Below are positions 5,478 to 13,293 of a stretch of 15,933 nt of DNA, piece after piece (position 1 is the stretch's first letter; every line of letters starts with the position of its first letter). Both the position numbers and the translations under genes were made by a program. The notes under the pieces were generated by a model. The model was not told the origin of the DNA, ran no database searches, and saw only the letters and a program-made list of their open reading frames with translations. Source of the DNA: JAMOBE01 sp039908285 (GTDB lineage: Bacteria; Pseudomonadota; Alphaproteobacteria; Rhodospirillales; Rhodospirillaceae); contig JAMOBE010000084.1 of NCBI GenBank assembly GCA_039908285.1, positions 1 to 15,933 of the forward strand. Reading direction: 5' to 3'.

Positions 5478-7591
5478 CCTTCGTGACGTCGACACCGGTC
5501 CAGGACCTCACCCGCGACCAGGCGGCGGCCGAGCTGGCCGAACTGGCCGGGGAGATCGCCGCCCACGACCGCGCCTATTACCAGGAAGACGCCCCCGCCG
5601 TTTCCGACGCCGAGTACGACGCCCTCCGGCAACGCAACGCCGCCATCGAGGCCCGCTTTCCCGACCTCGCGCGTCCCGACAGCCCCTCGCGGCGGGTGGG
5701 GGCGGCGCCGGCCGCCGGGTTCGGCAAGGTGGTGCACGCGGTACCCATGCTGTCCCTCGACAACGCCTTTGCCGAGGGCGACGTGCGGGAGTTCGTCGCC
5801 CGGGTCCGCCGTTTCCTGGGGCTGTCCGAGGCCGAGCCGATTCCGGTGGTCGCCGAACCCAAGATCGACGGCCTGTCCATTTCCCTGCGCTACGAGCGCG
5901 GCCGCTTCGTCCAGGGAGCCACCCGCGGTGACGGTGCCGAGGGCGAGGACGTGACCGCCAACCTGAGGACACTCGCCGACCTGCCTGTCCGCCTGCGTGG
6001 CGCCGATCTGCTCGGCGATGACCTGCCGGCGGTGCTTGAGGTGCGGGGCGAGGTGTACATGAGCCGCGACGACTTCGCCGCCCTCAACGAGCGCCAGAAG
6101 GCGGCGGAAGCAAAGGTCTTCGCCAACCCCCGCAACGCCGCCGCCGGCAGCCTGCGCCAGCTCGACGCGGCGGAGACGGCGAAGCGGCCGCTCCGCCTGT
6201 TCGCCTATGGCTCCGGCGAGGCGACGGGGGCCGAGTGGGACAGCCACTGGGAGTATCTGACCCGCCTGAAAACGTGGGGATTCCAGGTCAATCCCCTGGC
6301 CCGCCGCTGCGACTCGGTCGAGGACCTGCTGGCCTTTCATGCCGAACTGGCCGAGCAGCGGGCCTCGCTGCCCTACGATATCGACGGCATCGTCTACAAG
6401 GTGGATCGGGTGGACTGGCAGAAGCGTCTCGGCTTCGTCGCCCGCGCCCCCCGCTGGGCCATCGCCCACAAGTTCCCGGCCGAGCAGGTGCGTACCCTCC
6501 TGCGCCGCATCTCGGTCAACGTCGGCCGCACCGGCACCCTGACGCCCGTCGCCGACCTGGAGCCGGTCACCGTCGGCGGCGTGGTGGTCAGCCGCGCCAC
6601 CCTGCACAACGAGGACGAGGTGGCGCGCAAGGACGTGCGCGAGGGCGACACCGTCATCGTTCAGCGGGCCGGCGACGTCATCCCCCAGGTGGTGGCGGTG
6701 GTGCCCGAGCTGCGCAAGCCCGGAACCCCGCCCTGGACCATGCCCGACCACTGTCCGACCTGCGGCAGCCTGGCGGTGCGCGAGGAGGACGAGGCGGCAC
6801 GCCGCTGCACCGGTGGCCTGGTGTGCCCCGACCAGGCGGTGGAGCGGCTGCGCCACTTCGTCTCGCGCAACGCCTTCGACATCGAGGGACTGGGCGAGAA
6901 GCACATCGAGGCATTTTACGCCGACGGCCTGATCCGTAGTCCGGCCGACATCTTCCTCCTGGAGGAGCGGGACCGCGGCGTCCTGACCCCCATCGCCGCC
7001 CGCGAGGGCTGGGGGCTCAAGTCGGCGCGCAACCTCTTCGACGGCATCGGTGAACGACGCACCATCGGGCTCGAGCGGTTCATCTACGCCCTTGGCATTC
7101 GCCATGTGGGCGAGGCCATGGCCCGGCTGCTGGCGTCCCACTATGGGACTCTCGAGGCCTGGCGGACGGCGATGGTGGCGGCAGCCCAGGACCGGGACGG
7201 CGAGGCCTGGCGCGATCTGGTGGCCATCGACCGCATGGGACCGGCCAAGGCCCTGGCCATCGCGTCCTTCTTCGCCGAGCCCCATAACCTGGCGGTGCTG
7301 GACGACCTGGCGGCGCTGGTGACGGTGCGGCCGTTCGAACGGTCCGCGACCGCCGGCAACTCCCCCATCGCCGGCAAGACCGTGGTCTTTACCGGCACCC
7401 TGACGACCATGACCCGCGACGAAGCCAAGGCTCGGGCCCTGGCACTCGGGGCGAAGGTGGCAGGCTCGGTGTCGCGAAAAACCGACTACGTCGTCGTCGG
7501 CGCCGACGCCGGCTCCAAGGCCGCCAAGGCGCAGGACCTCGGCATCACCACCCTGAGCGAGAGCGCGTGGCGCGACCTCATCGGCGGGTAG
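5474..7591 (+). CDS. ligA: NAD-dependent DNA ligase
   Basis: A 705-residue protein with the full LigA layout. The N-terminal Ia domain (about 20-75) contains YYQEDAPAVSDAEYDALR. The nucleotidyltransferase domain has the adenylated lysine in KIDG (Lys130) and GATRGDGAEGEDVT; the OB fold contains SVNVGRTGTLTPVADLEPV. A four-cysteine zinc site follows (CPTC, then C and C, about residues 427-453), then helix-hairpin-helix repeats (FDIEGLGEKHIEAF; YALGIRHVGEAMARLLASHY). A C-terminal BRCT domain (about 629-705) contains GKTVVFTGTLTTMTRDEAKA. LigA seals nicks in replication and repair using NAD+ and is essential in most bacteria. Nothing is missing. Its ATG lies within the stop of the OmpA-family gene, so its expression appears tied to the envelope genes upstream. 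Confidence 0.98.
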   Translation: MTFVTSTPVQDLTRDQAAAELAELAGEIAAHDRAYYQEDAPAVSDAEYDALRQRNAAIEARFPDLARPDSPSRRVGAAPAAGFGKVVHAVPMLSLDNAFAEGDVREFVARVRRFLGLSEAEPIPVVAEPKIDGLSISLRYERGRFVQGATRGDGAEGEDVTANLRTLADLPVRLRGADLLGDDLPAVLEVRGEVYMSRDDFAALNERQKAAEAKVFANPRNAAAGSLRQLDAAETAKRPLRLFAYGSGEATGAEWDSHWEYLTRLKTWGFQVNPLARRCDSVEDLLAFHAELAEQRASLPYDIDGIVYKVDRVDWQKRLGFVARAPRWAIAHKFPAEQVRTLLRRISVNVGRTGTLTPVADLEPVTVGGVVVSRATLHNEDEVARKDVREGDTVIVQRAGDVIPQVVAVVPELRKPGTPPWTMPDHCPTCGSLAVREEDEAARRCTGGLVCPDQAVERLRHFVSRNAFDIEGLGEKHIEAFYADGLIRSPADIFLLEERDRGVLTPIAAREGWGLKSARNLFDGIGERRTIGLERFIYALGIRHVGEAMARLLASHYGTLEAWRTAMVAAAQDRDGEAWRDLVAIDRMGPAKALAIASFFAEPHNLAVLDDLAALVTVRPFERSATAGNSPIAGKTVVFTGTLTTMTRDEAKARALALGAKVAGSVSRKTDYVVVGADAGSKAAKAQDLGITTLSESAWRDLIGG

Positions 7592-7653
7592 ATTCTACAG
7601 TGGAAACCCTGATAAACTGTCCCAGGGTACGGGGGAAACGGGACGGACGCGTC

Positions 7654-8103
7654 ATGACGAAAAAGAAACGGGTCATCGAGGCTCGCTTCCAGTTTCGGCC
7701 GGAATATGCCATCGGCGAACCCGTGGTGGACGAGCAGCACCGCTATCTGGTGGACCTCGCCAATGTGCTGCACGAGGCCGTGGTCATCGGCAAGGCGCAC
7801 ACCATCATCGACTATGCCTTCCAGGCTCTCCAGTTCTACACCTCGACCCATTTCGAGTACGAAGAGGCCTTCTTCGCCCGCATCGCGAGCCCCCTCCTCG
7901 CCGTCCACCGCGCCGAGCATCTGGACCTGCAGCGGGAATTGAACGAAATGTGGGAAACACGGGACAAGGTCGAGATGTCGGTCCTTGGCGCCGAGATCCA
8001 GCAGTGGGTGGAGGACCGCCTGCTTCCCCACATGATCATCGACGACCGCAAGGCACTCAAGGGCGCCCGCCGGCCGGCTCAGGGCGGTAAAGTGAAGACG
8101 TGA
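7654..8103 (+). CDS. bacteriohemerythrin
   Basis: A 149-residue single-domain hemerythrin. All seven expected di-iron ligands can be placed: His29 (DEQHRYLVDL), His66 and Glu70 (HFEYE), His85 and His89 (HRAEH), and His126 with Asp131 (HMIIDD, spacing five as in classical hemerythrins). It lacks a signal peptide and membrane segments, so it is cytoplasmic. Bacterial hemerythrins bind O2 reversibly and are proposed to supply, store or sense oxygen, often in microaerobic or motile bacteria. The ATG at 7654 starts after a purine-rich stretch (GGGACGGACG). It lies 62 bases after ligA on the same strand and may be read through from it. A short basic tail (about 133-149) follows the four-helix bundle. 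Confidence 0.93.
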   Translation: MTKKKRVIEARFQFRPEYAIGEPVVDEQHRYLVDLANVLHEAVVIGKAHTIIDYAFQALQFYTSTHFEYEEAFFARIASPLLAVHRAEHLDLQRELNEMWETRDKVEMSVLGAEIQQWVEDRLLPHMIIDDRKALKGARRPAQGGKVKT

Positions 8104-8118
8104 GCCTTCCCCTTCACT

Positions 8119-8144
8119 CCCTCTCCCCCTCGAGGGGGAGAGGG
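8119..8144. repeat. 26-bp perfect palindrome, copy 2
   Basis: Identical over all 26 bases to the copy at 1474-1499. It lies 15 bases after the hemerythrin stop and about 110 bases before hisS. It is followed by CTATTGACAGG rather than a T-run, so it is a palindromic repeat more than a clear terminator. The TTGACA at 8148-8153 resembles a -35 element, but I find no convincing -10. Confidence 0.85.
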
Positions 8145-8255
8145 CTATTGACAGGTTCACCCGTTTGCCCTGTCCGGGCAGCCGGAAGGTCTGGCATTTG
8201 CCGGGGCAATCCCCGAGAATGGCGCCGCCCACCCCTGGAATTGCGAGACCAGTCC

Positions 8256-9611
8256 ATGAGCGATACCAAGCAGCGCATTCACCGTCCGCAACCCGTCACC
8301 GGCTATCCTGAGTGGCTGCCGGAGGTGCGTCTGGTGGAACAGCGCTGGCTCGACCGGATACGCGCCGTGTTCGAGTCCTACGGCTTCTGTTCGATCGAAA
8401 CGCCCTCGGTCGAGGAAATCGAGGTGCTGGTGGCCAAGGGCGGCGATGCCGACAAGGAAATCTACGCCCTCCATCGTCTCCAGGAGGACCAGAGGGACAA
8501 CGAGCCGCGGGTGGCCCTGCACTATGACCTGACGGTGCCGCTGGCCCGCTATGTGGCGATGCACTACAACGACCTGGTGTTTCCGTTCAAGCGCTACCAG
8601 ATTCAGCGCGCCTGGCGCGGCGAGCGTCCGCAGGAAGGCCGCTTCCGCGAGTTCTGCCAGTGCGACATCGACGTCATCGACAACGAAAAGGTCTCGCTGC
8701 ACTTCGATGCCGAGATCCCGGCCATCATCTATGAAATCCTCCAGCGCCTGGAGGTGGGGGCGGTCGGCCTGCACATCAACAACCGCAAGATCCTGGAGGG
8801 GTTCTACCGGGGCATCGGCATCACCGACGTGGTGTCGGCCATCCGCATCGTGGACAAGCTGGACAAGATCGGCCGCGACGGCGTGCGCCGCGGGCTGGTG
8901 GAGAGTCTGGGGCTGCCTGGAGAGGTGGCCGACTCCTGCCTGGCCCTCGCCGAAATCAGGACGCCGGACGGCGGCTTCGTGGACAGGGTGCGGGCGCTCG
9001 GCGTCCGGTCGGAGCTTCTGGATCAGGGCCTCGACGAGCTGCGCTTCGTCTTCGACGAGTTGTCCCACATCCCCCACGGCGTGATCATGGCCGATCTCTC
9101 GATCGCCCGCGGCTTCGACTACTACACCGGCACCGTCTATGAGGGAAAGCTGCGGGATTTCCCGACCTATCCCAGTATCTGTTCAGGGGGACGCTACGAC
9201 AACCTGGTGGGCGCCTACCTGCGCAAGAACCTGCCGGGGGTCGGCATGTCCATCGGCCTGACCCGCATCTTCGCCAAGCTGCTGAAGGAAGGCCTGATCC
9301 CCCCCGGGCCGAAGTGCCCGACCGAGGTCATGGTGGCCTTCCTCCCCGGGCATGAGCGGGCGGCGGCGGCGGCGGTGGCCGCCAGCCTGCGCCAGGCGGG
9401 CATCCGGGTCGAGATGTACCACGAGCCGAAGAAGGTCGATGCCCAGATGCGCTATGCCGCGCGCAAGGGCATCCCCTACGTCTGGTTCCCGGCCCCGTCG
9501 CCCGGGGCGCCCCACGAGGTCAAGGACATGTCCTCGGGCCAGCAGGCCGCCGCCGATCCCGCCACCTGGAGGCCGGGAACTTCTGTCGCGTCGGAACGCG
9601 TTTCGGGATAG
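8256..9611 (+). CDS. hisS: histidyl-tRNA synthetase
   Basis: A 451-residue class II aminoacyl-tRNA synthetase charging tRNA-His in the cytoplasm. The visible motifs are motif 2 (FKRYQIQRAWRGERPQEGRF with REFCQCDIDV, residues 111-140), the histidine-specific SIARGFDYYTGTVYEG (282-297), SGGRYDNLVG (310-319) and motif 3 GVGMSIGLTRI (328-338). The C-terminal anticodon-binding domain runs about 356-435. The N-terminus (PVTGYPEWLPEVRLVEQRWL; later AKGGDADKEIYAL, ALHYDLTVPLARYV) is of the type I associate with actinobacterial and some other HisRS, not the common 'RGTHDLLP' bacterial form. The ATG at 8256 gives a normal N-terminus; the frame is open further upstream only through the palindromic repeat. 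The CNB gene follows 42 bases later. Confidence 0.94.
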   Translation: MSDTKQRIHRPQPVTGYPEWLPEVRLVEQRWLDRIRAVFESYGFCSIETPSVEEIEVLVAKGGDADKEIYALHRLQEDQRDNEPRVALHYDLTVPLARYVAMHYNDLVFPFKRYQIQRAWRGERPQEGRFREFCQCDIDVIDNEKVSLHFDAEIPAIIYEILQRLEVGAVGLHINNRKILEGFYRGIGITDVVSAIRIVDKLDKIGRDGVRRGLVESLGLPGEVADSCLALAEIRTPDGGFVDRVRALGVRSELLDQGLDELRFVFDELSHIPHGVIMADLSIARGFDYYTGTVYEGKLRDFPTYPSICSGGRYDNLVGAYLRKNLPGVGMSIGLTRIFAKLLKEGLIPPGPKCPTEVMVAFLPGHERAAAAAVAASLRQAGIRVEMYHEPKKVDAQMRYAARKGIPYVWFPAPSPGAPHEVKDMSSGQQAAADPATWRPGTSVASERVSG

Positions 9612-9653
9612 TGTGGACGGGACCAGGCTCATCGACACCAGGAGAAGACGGAC

Positions 9654-10118
9654 ATGGGGACGACGGGCGAAACCATCGTGCGCAAAACCTTCGAGGCGGG
9701 CACCGAGATCTTCATCGAGGGCGATGAGGGCGACATCGCCTATGTCATCGAGTCCGGCCAGGTCGCCATCAGCAAGGACATCGACGGTCGGGATATAGTG
9801 CTCGGCACCGTCGGCCCTCAGGGGGTGTTCGGCGAGATGGCACTCCTCGACAACATGCCGCGCATGGCCACGGCGACGGCCCTCGAGGACACCGTGTGCG
9901 TCTGCGTGCCGGCCGACGTCTTCCGCCGCGAGATGAAGAAAGCCGACGCCCTGATGAATGCTCTGGTGATCGGGCTGATCAACAACCTGCGAAACGCTCC
10001 CGCCTTCATCGCCCGTTCCCTCGAGGTGCTGGCCGAGGCGACGTCCGGGGCTGACGAGGCCCAGAGCGAACGCGGCCTCCGCGACGCCGTGCGGCGGGTG
10101 ATCCGGGAGTCGAGATGA
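9654..10118 (+). CDS. cyclic-nucleotide-binding domain protein, second copy
   Basis: A 154-residue protein made almost entirely of one CNB domain (about residues 10-95): FEAGTEIFIEGDEGDIAYVI, then SGQVAISK, and a phosphate cassette FGEMALLDNMPRMATA with the Glu and Arg retained. A helical C-terminus follows. It resembles the protein at 2643 along its length (FGEMAL-D--PR, DTVC, then a helical N-LRNAPA versus N-RTANA tail), so the two are probably paralogues. There is no helix-turn-helix, kinase or transporter part. A good ribosome site (AGGAGA) precedes the ATG. It lies 42 bases after hisS and is probably co-transcribed. Its partner is unknown. Confidence 0.88.
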   Translation: MGTTGETIVRKTFEAGTEIFIEGDEGDIAYVIESGQVAISKDIDGRDIVLGTVGPQGVFGEMALLDNMPRMATATALEDTVCVCVPADVFRREMKKADALMNALVIGLINNLRNAPAFIARSLEVLAEATSGADEAQSERGLRDAVRRVIRESR

Positions 10119-10129
10119 TACCGGCTAGA

Positions 10130-10155
10130 GCAGTTTCCGCTCAAGCGGAAACTGC
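10130..10155. repeat. hairpin repeat GCAGTTTCCGCT
   Basis: Twelve-base perfect arms, GCAGTTTCCGCT and AGCGGAAACTGC, around a 2-base centre. It starts 12 bases after the CNB gene, so it could end that transcript or protect its 3' end; GAAAAG follows, not a T-run. CCGCTCAAGCG (10138-10148) is also complementary to CGCTTGAGCGG (10171-10181), allowing an alternative fold. Confidence 0.75.
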
Positions 10156-10194
10156 GAAAAGCCCGCGCGGCGCTTGAGCGGCCAGAGGCAAATT

Positions 10195-10229
10195 CTAGAG
10201 CGTTTCCGCTCAGGCGGAAAACGCTCTAG
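10195..10229. repeat. hairpin repeat CTAGAGCGTTTCCGC
   Basis: Arms CTAGAGCGTTTCCGC (15 bases) and GCGGAAAACGCTCTAG (16 bases) pair with a single bulged base around TCAG. It shares the TTTCCGCTCA-GCGGAAA core with the hairpin at 10130, so the two are members of one repeat family. Similar TAGAGC-TTTCC repeats are common between genes in alphaproteobacteria. Confidence 0.75.
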
Positions 10230-10273
10230 CGGAAAGTCCAGCTCATGCGGTCCGATACCGTGCCGGCTTTGAG

Positions 10274-10459
10274 AAAAACAGATAACACGGATGAACACGG
10301 ATAAGAAGGGATGAACACGGATGTAGAATTCCAGGATGCTACTCCGCCTTGATCCGTGAAAGTGAATTAATATAAATACAGCATAAAGTTTGACGCATGT
10401 CTCGCTTAAGTTCATGTCAGACGCCGTTGCATCTGTGTTCATCCGTGTTATCTGTTTTT
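10274..10459. repeat. 25-bp inverted repeat enclosing 136 bases
   Basis: The 25 bases at 10274-10298, beginning AAAAACAGATAACACGG, recur exactly as reverse complement at 10435-10459. Just inside the left arm GATGAACACGGAT occurs twice (about 10289-10302 and 10310-10322). The layout, perfect termini with an AT-rich non-coding interior, resembles a small non-autonomous element, though no target duplication was recognised. Confidence 0.75.
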
Positions 10460-10525
10460 TTCTTTCCACAGATGCGGTGATTTGTTGTTCCCAATGCAAC
10501 ATGAACAATGAGGTGCCGTCTCCAG

Positions 10526-10545
10526 GCCTGATCCGTCCGTCAGGC
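10526..10545 (-). terminator. hairpin overlapping the stop of the B12 radical SAM gene
   Basis: GCCTGA and TCAGGC form a 6-bp stem around an 8-base loop, and the stem includes the TGA stop codon of the minus-strand gene. No T-run follows, so it may be a weak or rho-dependent end signal. Confidence 0.3.
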
Positions 10546-12378
10546 AAGTTCCCTCGGCACCAGGCGCGGCAGGTCGCGGTTGCGGAAGTCGAGGGTCAGG
10601 AGGTCCTCGGCGTCCAGGCCGAAGGCCCGGAAGCGGTCGCGCCAATAGGGTGAGGTCTCCATCCGTCGCCGCAGGCGGGCGATCACCGCCGGCTCGATGC
10701 GCCCCTCGCTCCGCTGCTGGAGGAAGCCCAGGAAGTACAGCGCGAAGGCGTTCTCGGGCGAGATGACGTCGCCGAGCACCCGCAGGTGCGCCATGAGCTG
10801 GGCGATCTTCACCGGCCGGTGCTCGCTGAAGATGCGGTGGAAGTTCAGGTGATAGTTCATGAAGAACCACACGTCCGTCAACTGGGCGCCATCGGGGACC
10901 GCGTCCAGGGGGATGGCGGCGAAGGCGGCCTCGAAGTCGGCGGTGGCGAGCCGCAGTCCCTGCTCGATCTCGGCCTGCTTGCCGAAGGCGCCGCCGTTGA
11001 AGCGCACGTCGGTGCTGCCTACCGGCTGGATCTGCCCCTGAGCCACCATGGCGTCGTGAATGGGGGTGTTGGGCAGCGGCTGGAGCTGGCTGGTGCGGCA
11101 CCAGTCAAGGTCCATCTCCCGCGCCACCCGGATGGTGTCCCAGATCATCCGCATGGTCTCGCCGGGGAAGCCCAGCATCAGCAGCAGGCTGGCATGGATG
11201 TCCTCGTGCCGGCGCAGCACCTCGGCGGCGCGCAGGAAGGTGTCCACCGTGCCGGGCTTGCGGATGCTGCGCAGGATGCCGGGGTTGCCCGACTCCATGC
11301 CGATGTTGAGGGCGATGCAGCCGCTGGCGGCGGCGGCGGCGATCACCTCCTCGGTGCACGACGCGGCGATGACGCCGTTGGTGGCGTCCCAGGTGATCCC
11401 CAGCCGGCGCCGCGCCATCTCGGTGAACAGGGCGACGGCCCGCCGGTGGTCCTTGAACAGGTCGTCGTCGAGCCACATCACGTGGCCGACCCCATGCTGG
11501 TCGCGGAGCAGCTCGAGTTCATCCACCACCGAGGCGATGGAGCGCTGGCGCACGCCCTCGCCGTTGAAGCTGCGCACGCTGCAGAAGGTGCACTGGCCGC
11601 GGCAGCCCCGGTTGGAGAGCACGCTGGCATAGCGGGTCCCCGCCGGCTTGAAGCAGTAGAAGGCGCCGATGGTGCCGTGACGCGAATGGGCCGGCAGGTC
11701 GATCAGGTCATAGGCGGGAATGACATCGATCTCCTCCGCCGTCGGGCGCAGGGTCTCGGGAAAGCGGAGTCTCCGGCCAGCGGCCCGGTCGTCGATCACC
11801 AGGTTGCCAAGGTCGCCGGCCGGCCGGCGGCGGTTGATCACCTCCAGCAGCAGGGGAACGGCGCGGTCGCCCTCCCCCACCACCGCCAGGTCGGCGACGG
11901 CCACGTCGTCGAGGATGCGCTCCACGTCGTTGCTGACATGCACGCCGCCCACCATCAGCGGCGCCCCCCGGCCCGCCAGGTGGCGGCACACCGTGCGGAA
12001 CGACGCATGGGTCATGGTGAACATGCAGGTGACGCCGATCAGGTCCGGGGCGAAGTCCGCCATCTCGGCGTCGATCCGGCTGGTCCACACGGCGTCGACG
12101 TCAAAGTCCTCGGGCGAGGGGGCGGCGTGGCAGGCGCCGAGCACCGCGTCGTTGAGGTTCACCACCCGCACGTCCAGCCCAAGCCGCCGCAGATTGGCCG
12201 CCAGCACCAGCAGGCCATAGGGCGGGTAGTTGGTGTAGCGCCCCCGCTTCGCCGTGTCGAAGCGAAACAGCGCCGCGTCGGCGTCAGGAGGGGTGACCAG
12301 CAGCACCCGGCGCACCAGGCGGCGCGGGAACAGGCGGTTGAGGGCCGTTTCGGCCGCTGCGGCCACTGAATCACTCAC
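10540..12378 (-). CDS. radical SAM enzyme with N-terminal B12-binding domain
   Basis: A 612-residue protein. Residues about 23-200 form a Rossmann-like cobalamin-binding domain: RRVLLVTPPDADAALFRF, YPPYGLLVLAANLRRLGLDV, PDLIGVTCMFTM and GGVHVSNDVERIL. The classical DxHxxG motif is absent, as in many radical SAM relatives that bind B12 without a histidine ligand. The radical SAM domain follows, with its [4Fe-4S] site C259-RGQ-C263-TF-C266. MWLDDDLFKD (about 301-310), NIGMESGNPGILRSIRKPGT and LLLMLGFPGET come further on. The last 200 residues or so are helix-rich with no motif I know. Such enzymes often methylate unreactive carbons or rearrange rings; the substrate here is unknown. It starts with GTG, overlapping the stop of the preceding reductase gene (GTGA, 12375-12378), and is the last gene of the minus-strand cluster. 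Confidence 0.9.
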   Translation of the reverse strand: MSDSVAAAAETALNRLFPRRLVRRVLLVTPPDADAALFRFDTAKRGRYTNYPPYGLLVLAANLRRLGLDVRVVNLNDAVLGACHAAPSPEDFDVDAVWTSRIDAEMADFAPDLIGVTCMFTMTHASFRTVCRHLAGRGAPLMVGGVHVSNDVERILDDVAVADLAVVGEGDRAVPLLLEVINRRRPAGDLGNLVIDDRAAGRRLRFPETLRPTAEEIDVIPAYDLIDLPAHSRHGTIGAFYCFKPAGTRYASVLSNRGCRGQCTFCSVRSFNGEGVRQRSIASVVDELELLRDQHGVGHVMWLDDDLFKDHRRAVALFTEMARRRLGITWDATNGVIAASCTEEVIAAAAASGCIALNIGMESGNPGILRSIRKPGTVDTFLRAAEVLRRHEDIHASLLLMLGFPGETMRMIWDTIRVAREMDLDWCRTSQLQPLPNTPIHDAMVAQGQIQPVGSTDVRFNGGAFGKQAEIEQGLRLATADFEAAFAAIPLDAVPDGAQLTDVWFFMNYHLNFHRIFSEHRPVKIAQLMAHLRVLGDVISPENAFALYFLGFLQQRSEGRIEPAVIARLRRRMETSPYWRDRFRAFGLDAEDLLTLDFRNRDLPRLVPRELA

Positions 12379-13277
12379 GAAGCCGCCTCCCTATCGATCG
12401 CATCGTCCAGCAGCGCCACCTTGCGCCGCACGGCAAGCCGGGGGGCGATCGGCTGGAGACCGAGGTCCGGCCCAAGCCGCCGGCTCACCATGAACGAGCG
12501 GCGGGGACGGGGCTCGCGGAAGGCGATGTCGGCCCACGACACTGTCGCATAGCCCATCCGTCCGCCGTGGCGGCTGTCGGCGATGATCCAGTCGGCGAGC
12601 TGGGTCCGGGACACCTCGGGGCTGGCGACGCAGTGAACGATTCCGGTGACCGGGGCATCGGCCAGCATCAGCAGGGCGCGGGCGACGTCGCCGGCGTCGG
12701 TCAGGCTGAACACGTTGTCGTGAGCCATGCGCGCCCCGGGTTTCAGCAGGGAGGCATGGGTGCGGGCGACGGCGCAGGCGTCGGCGGCTCGCGGCGACAC
12801 GGTCAGGCCGGTACGCAGGATGCACAGGTTGCCGCCGGCGCGCAGCAAACGGGTTTCCGCCTCCACCTTGAAGCGGCCATAGAGGGTGGTGGGGTTCGGC
12901 GTGGCGTCCTCGGCGTACCCCCCGGTCTCGCCGTCGAAGACGTACTCGGTGGAGACGAACACCACCCGCGCTCCCCCGGCCAGGGCCTCATCGGCCAGGC
13001 GGAGAATGGCGGTGACGTTGAGGTTCTTCGCTTCGTCGGGGTGGTCGCACACCTGATCGGGAGCGGTCATGGCCGACAGCAGATAGACGCAGTCCCCCGG
13101 TCCGGGCGCCCCGAGGTCGGCAAGCCGGCCGTTCAGGCAGTCGAAGCGGACCAGTCCCGGTCCCGGGTGGTGAAGGCAGGTCCCCACCGCCGGCCGTGCC
13201 GCCGCCCGCGCCTCGGTCAGCAGCAGGCTGCCCAGCGCGCCCGAGCCCCCGACGACGATGACCCGTCCCCGCGGCAT
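12375..13277 (-). CDS. NAD(P)-dependent sugar-nucleotide reductase/epimerase (RmlD-like SDR)
   Basis: A 300-residue extended short-chain dehydrogenase. The cofactor motif VGGSGALGS is at 9-17; NLNVTAILRLADEAL (85-99) and VVFVSTEYVFDGE (105-117) lead to the catalytic YGRFK (Tyr133, Lys137). Conserved VSPRA and later GIVHCVASPEVSRTQLADWI resemble dTDP-4-dehydrorhamnose reductases, which reduce a 4-keto sugar nucleotide. The exact substrate cannot be read from the sequence. I start at 13277 because the Rossmann fold begins immediately after; the longer in-frame start at 13337 would translate the palindromic repeat (13294-13323) into a PLPPLPGGEG leader. The ribosome site is weak. It follows the radical SAM gene by 83 bases and overlaps the B12 enzyme gene by four. 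Confidence 0.85.
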   Translation of the reverse strand: MPRGRVIVVGGSGALGSLLLTEARAAARPAVGTCLHHPGPGLVRFDCLNGRLADLGAPGPGDCVYLLSAMTAPDQVCDHPDEAKNLNVTAILRLADEALAGGARVVFVSTEYVFDGETGGYAEDATPNPTTLYGRFKVEAETRLLRAGGNLCILRTGLTVSPRAADACAVARTHASLLKPGARMAHDNVFSLTDAGDVARALLMLADAPVTGIVHCVASPEVSRTQLADWIIADSRHGGRMGYATVSWADIAFREPRPRRSFMVSRRLGPDLGLQPIAPRLAVRRKVALLDDAIDREAAS

Positions 13278-13293
13278 CGGCTCAACCACTACT

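Larger units (their letters stand above)
10119..10539. other. repeat-rich spacer between convergent gene blocks
   Basis: No gene is credible here. The minus-strand frame through it translates as IRVHPFLSVFIRVICF, which is the known spurious reading of the ACACGGATGAACACGGAT repeat family. It contains two adjacent hairpins (10130-10155 and 10195-10229), a 25-bp inverted repeat 136 bases apart (10274-10298 and 10435-10459), and a hairpin over the stop codon of the gene to the right. The interior (10360-10400) is AT-rich. Confidence 0.7.

Noticed and set aside
5297..7285. 662-residue minus-strand frame opposite ligA
   Set aside because: Histidine and glycine-rich low-complexity shadow of a GC-rich gene; ligA on the other strand has full domain support.
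10125..10547. 140-residue minus-strand frame in the repeat spacer
   Set aside because: Its IRVHPFLSVFIRVICF segment is the translation of a known non-coding repeat family, and it runs through hairpins.
10786..12369. 527-residue plus-strand frame opposite the B12 radical SAM gene
   Set aside because: Shadow frame without any recognisable domain; the minus-strand gene has clear catalytic motifs.
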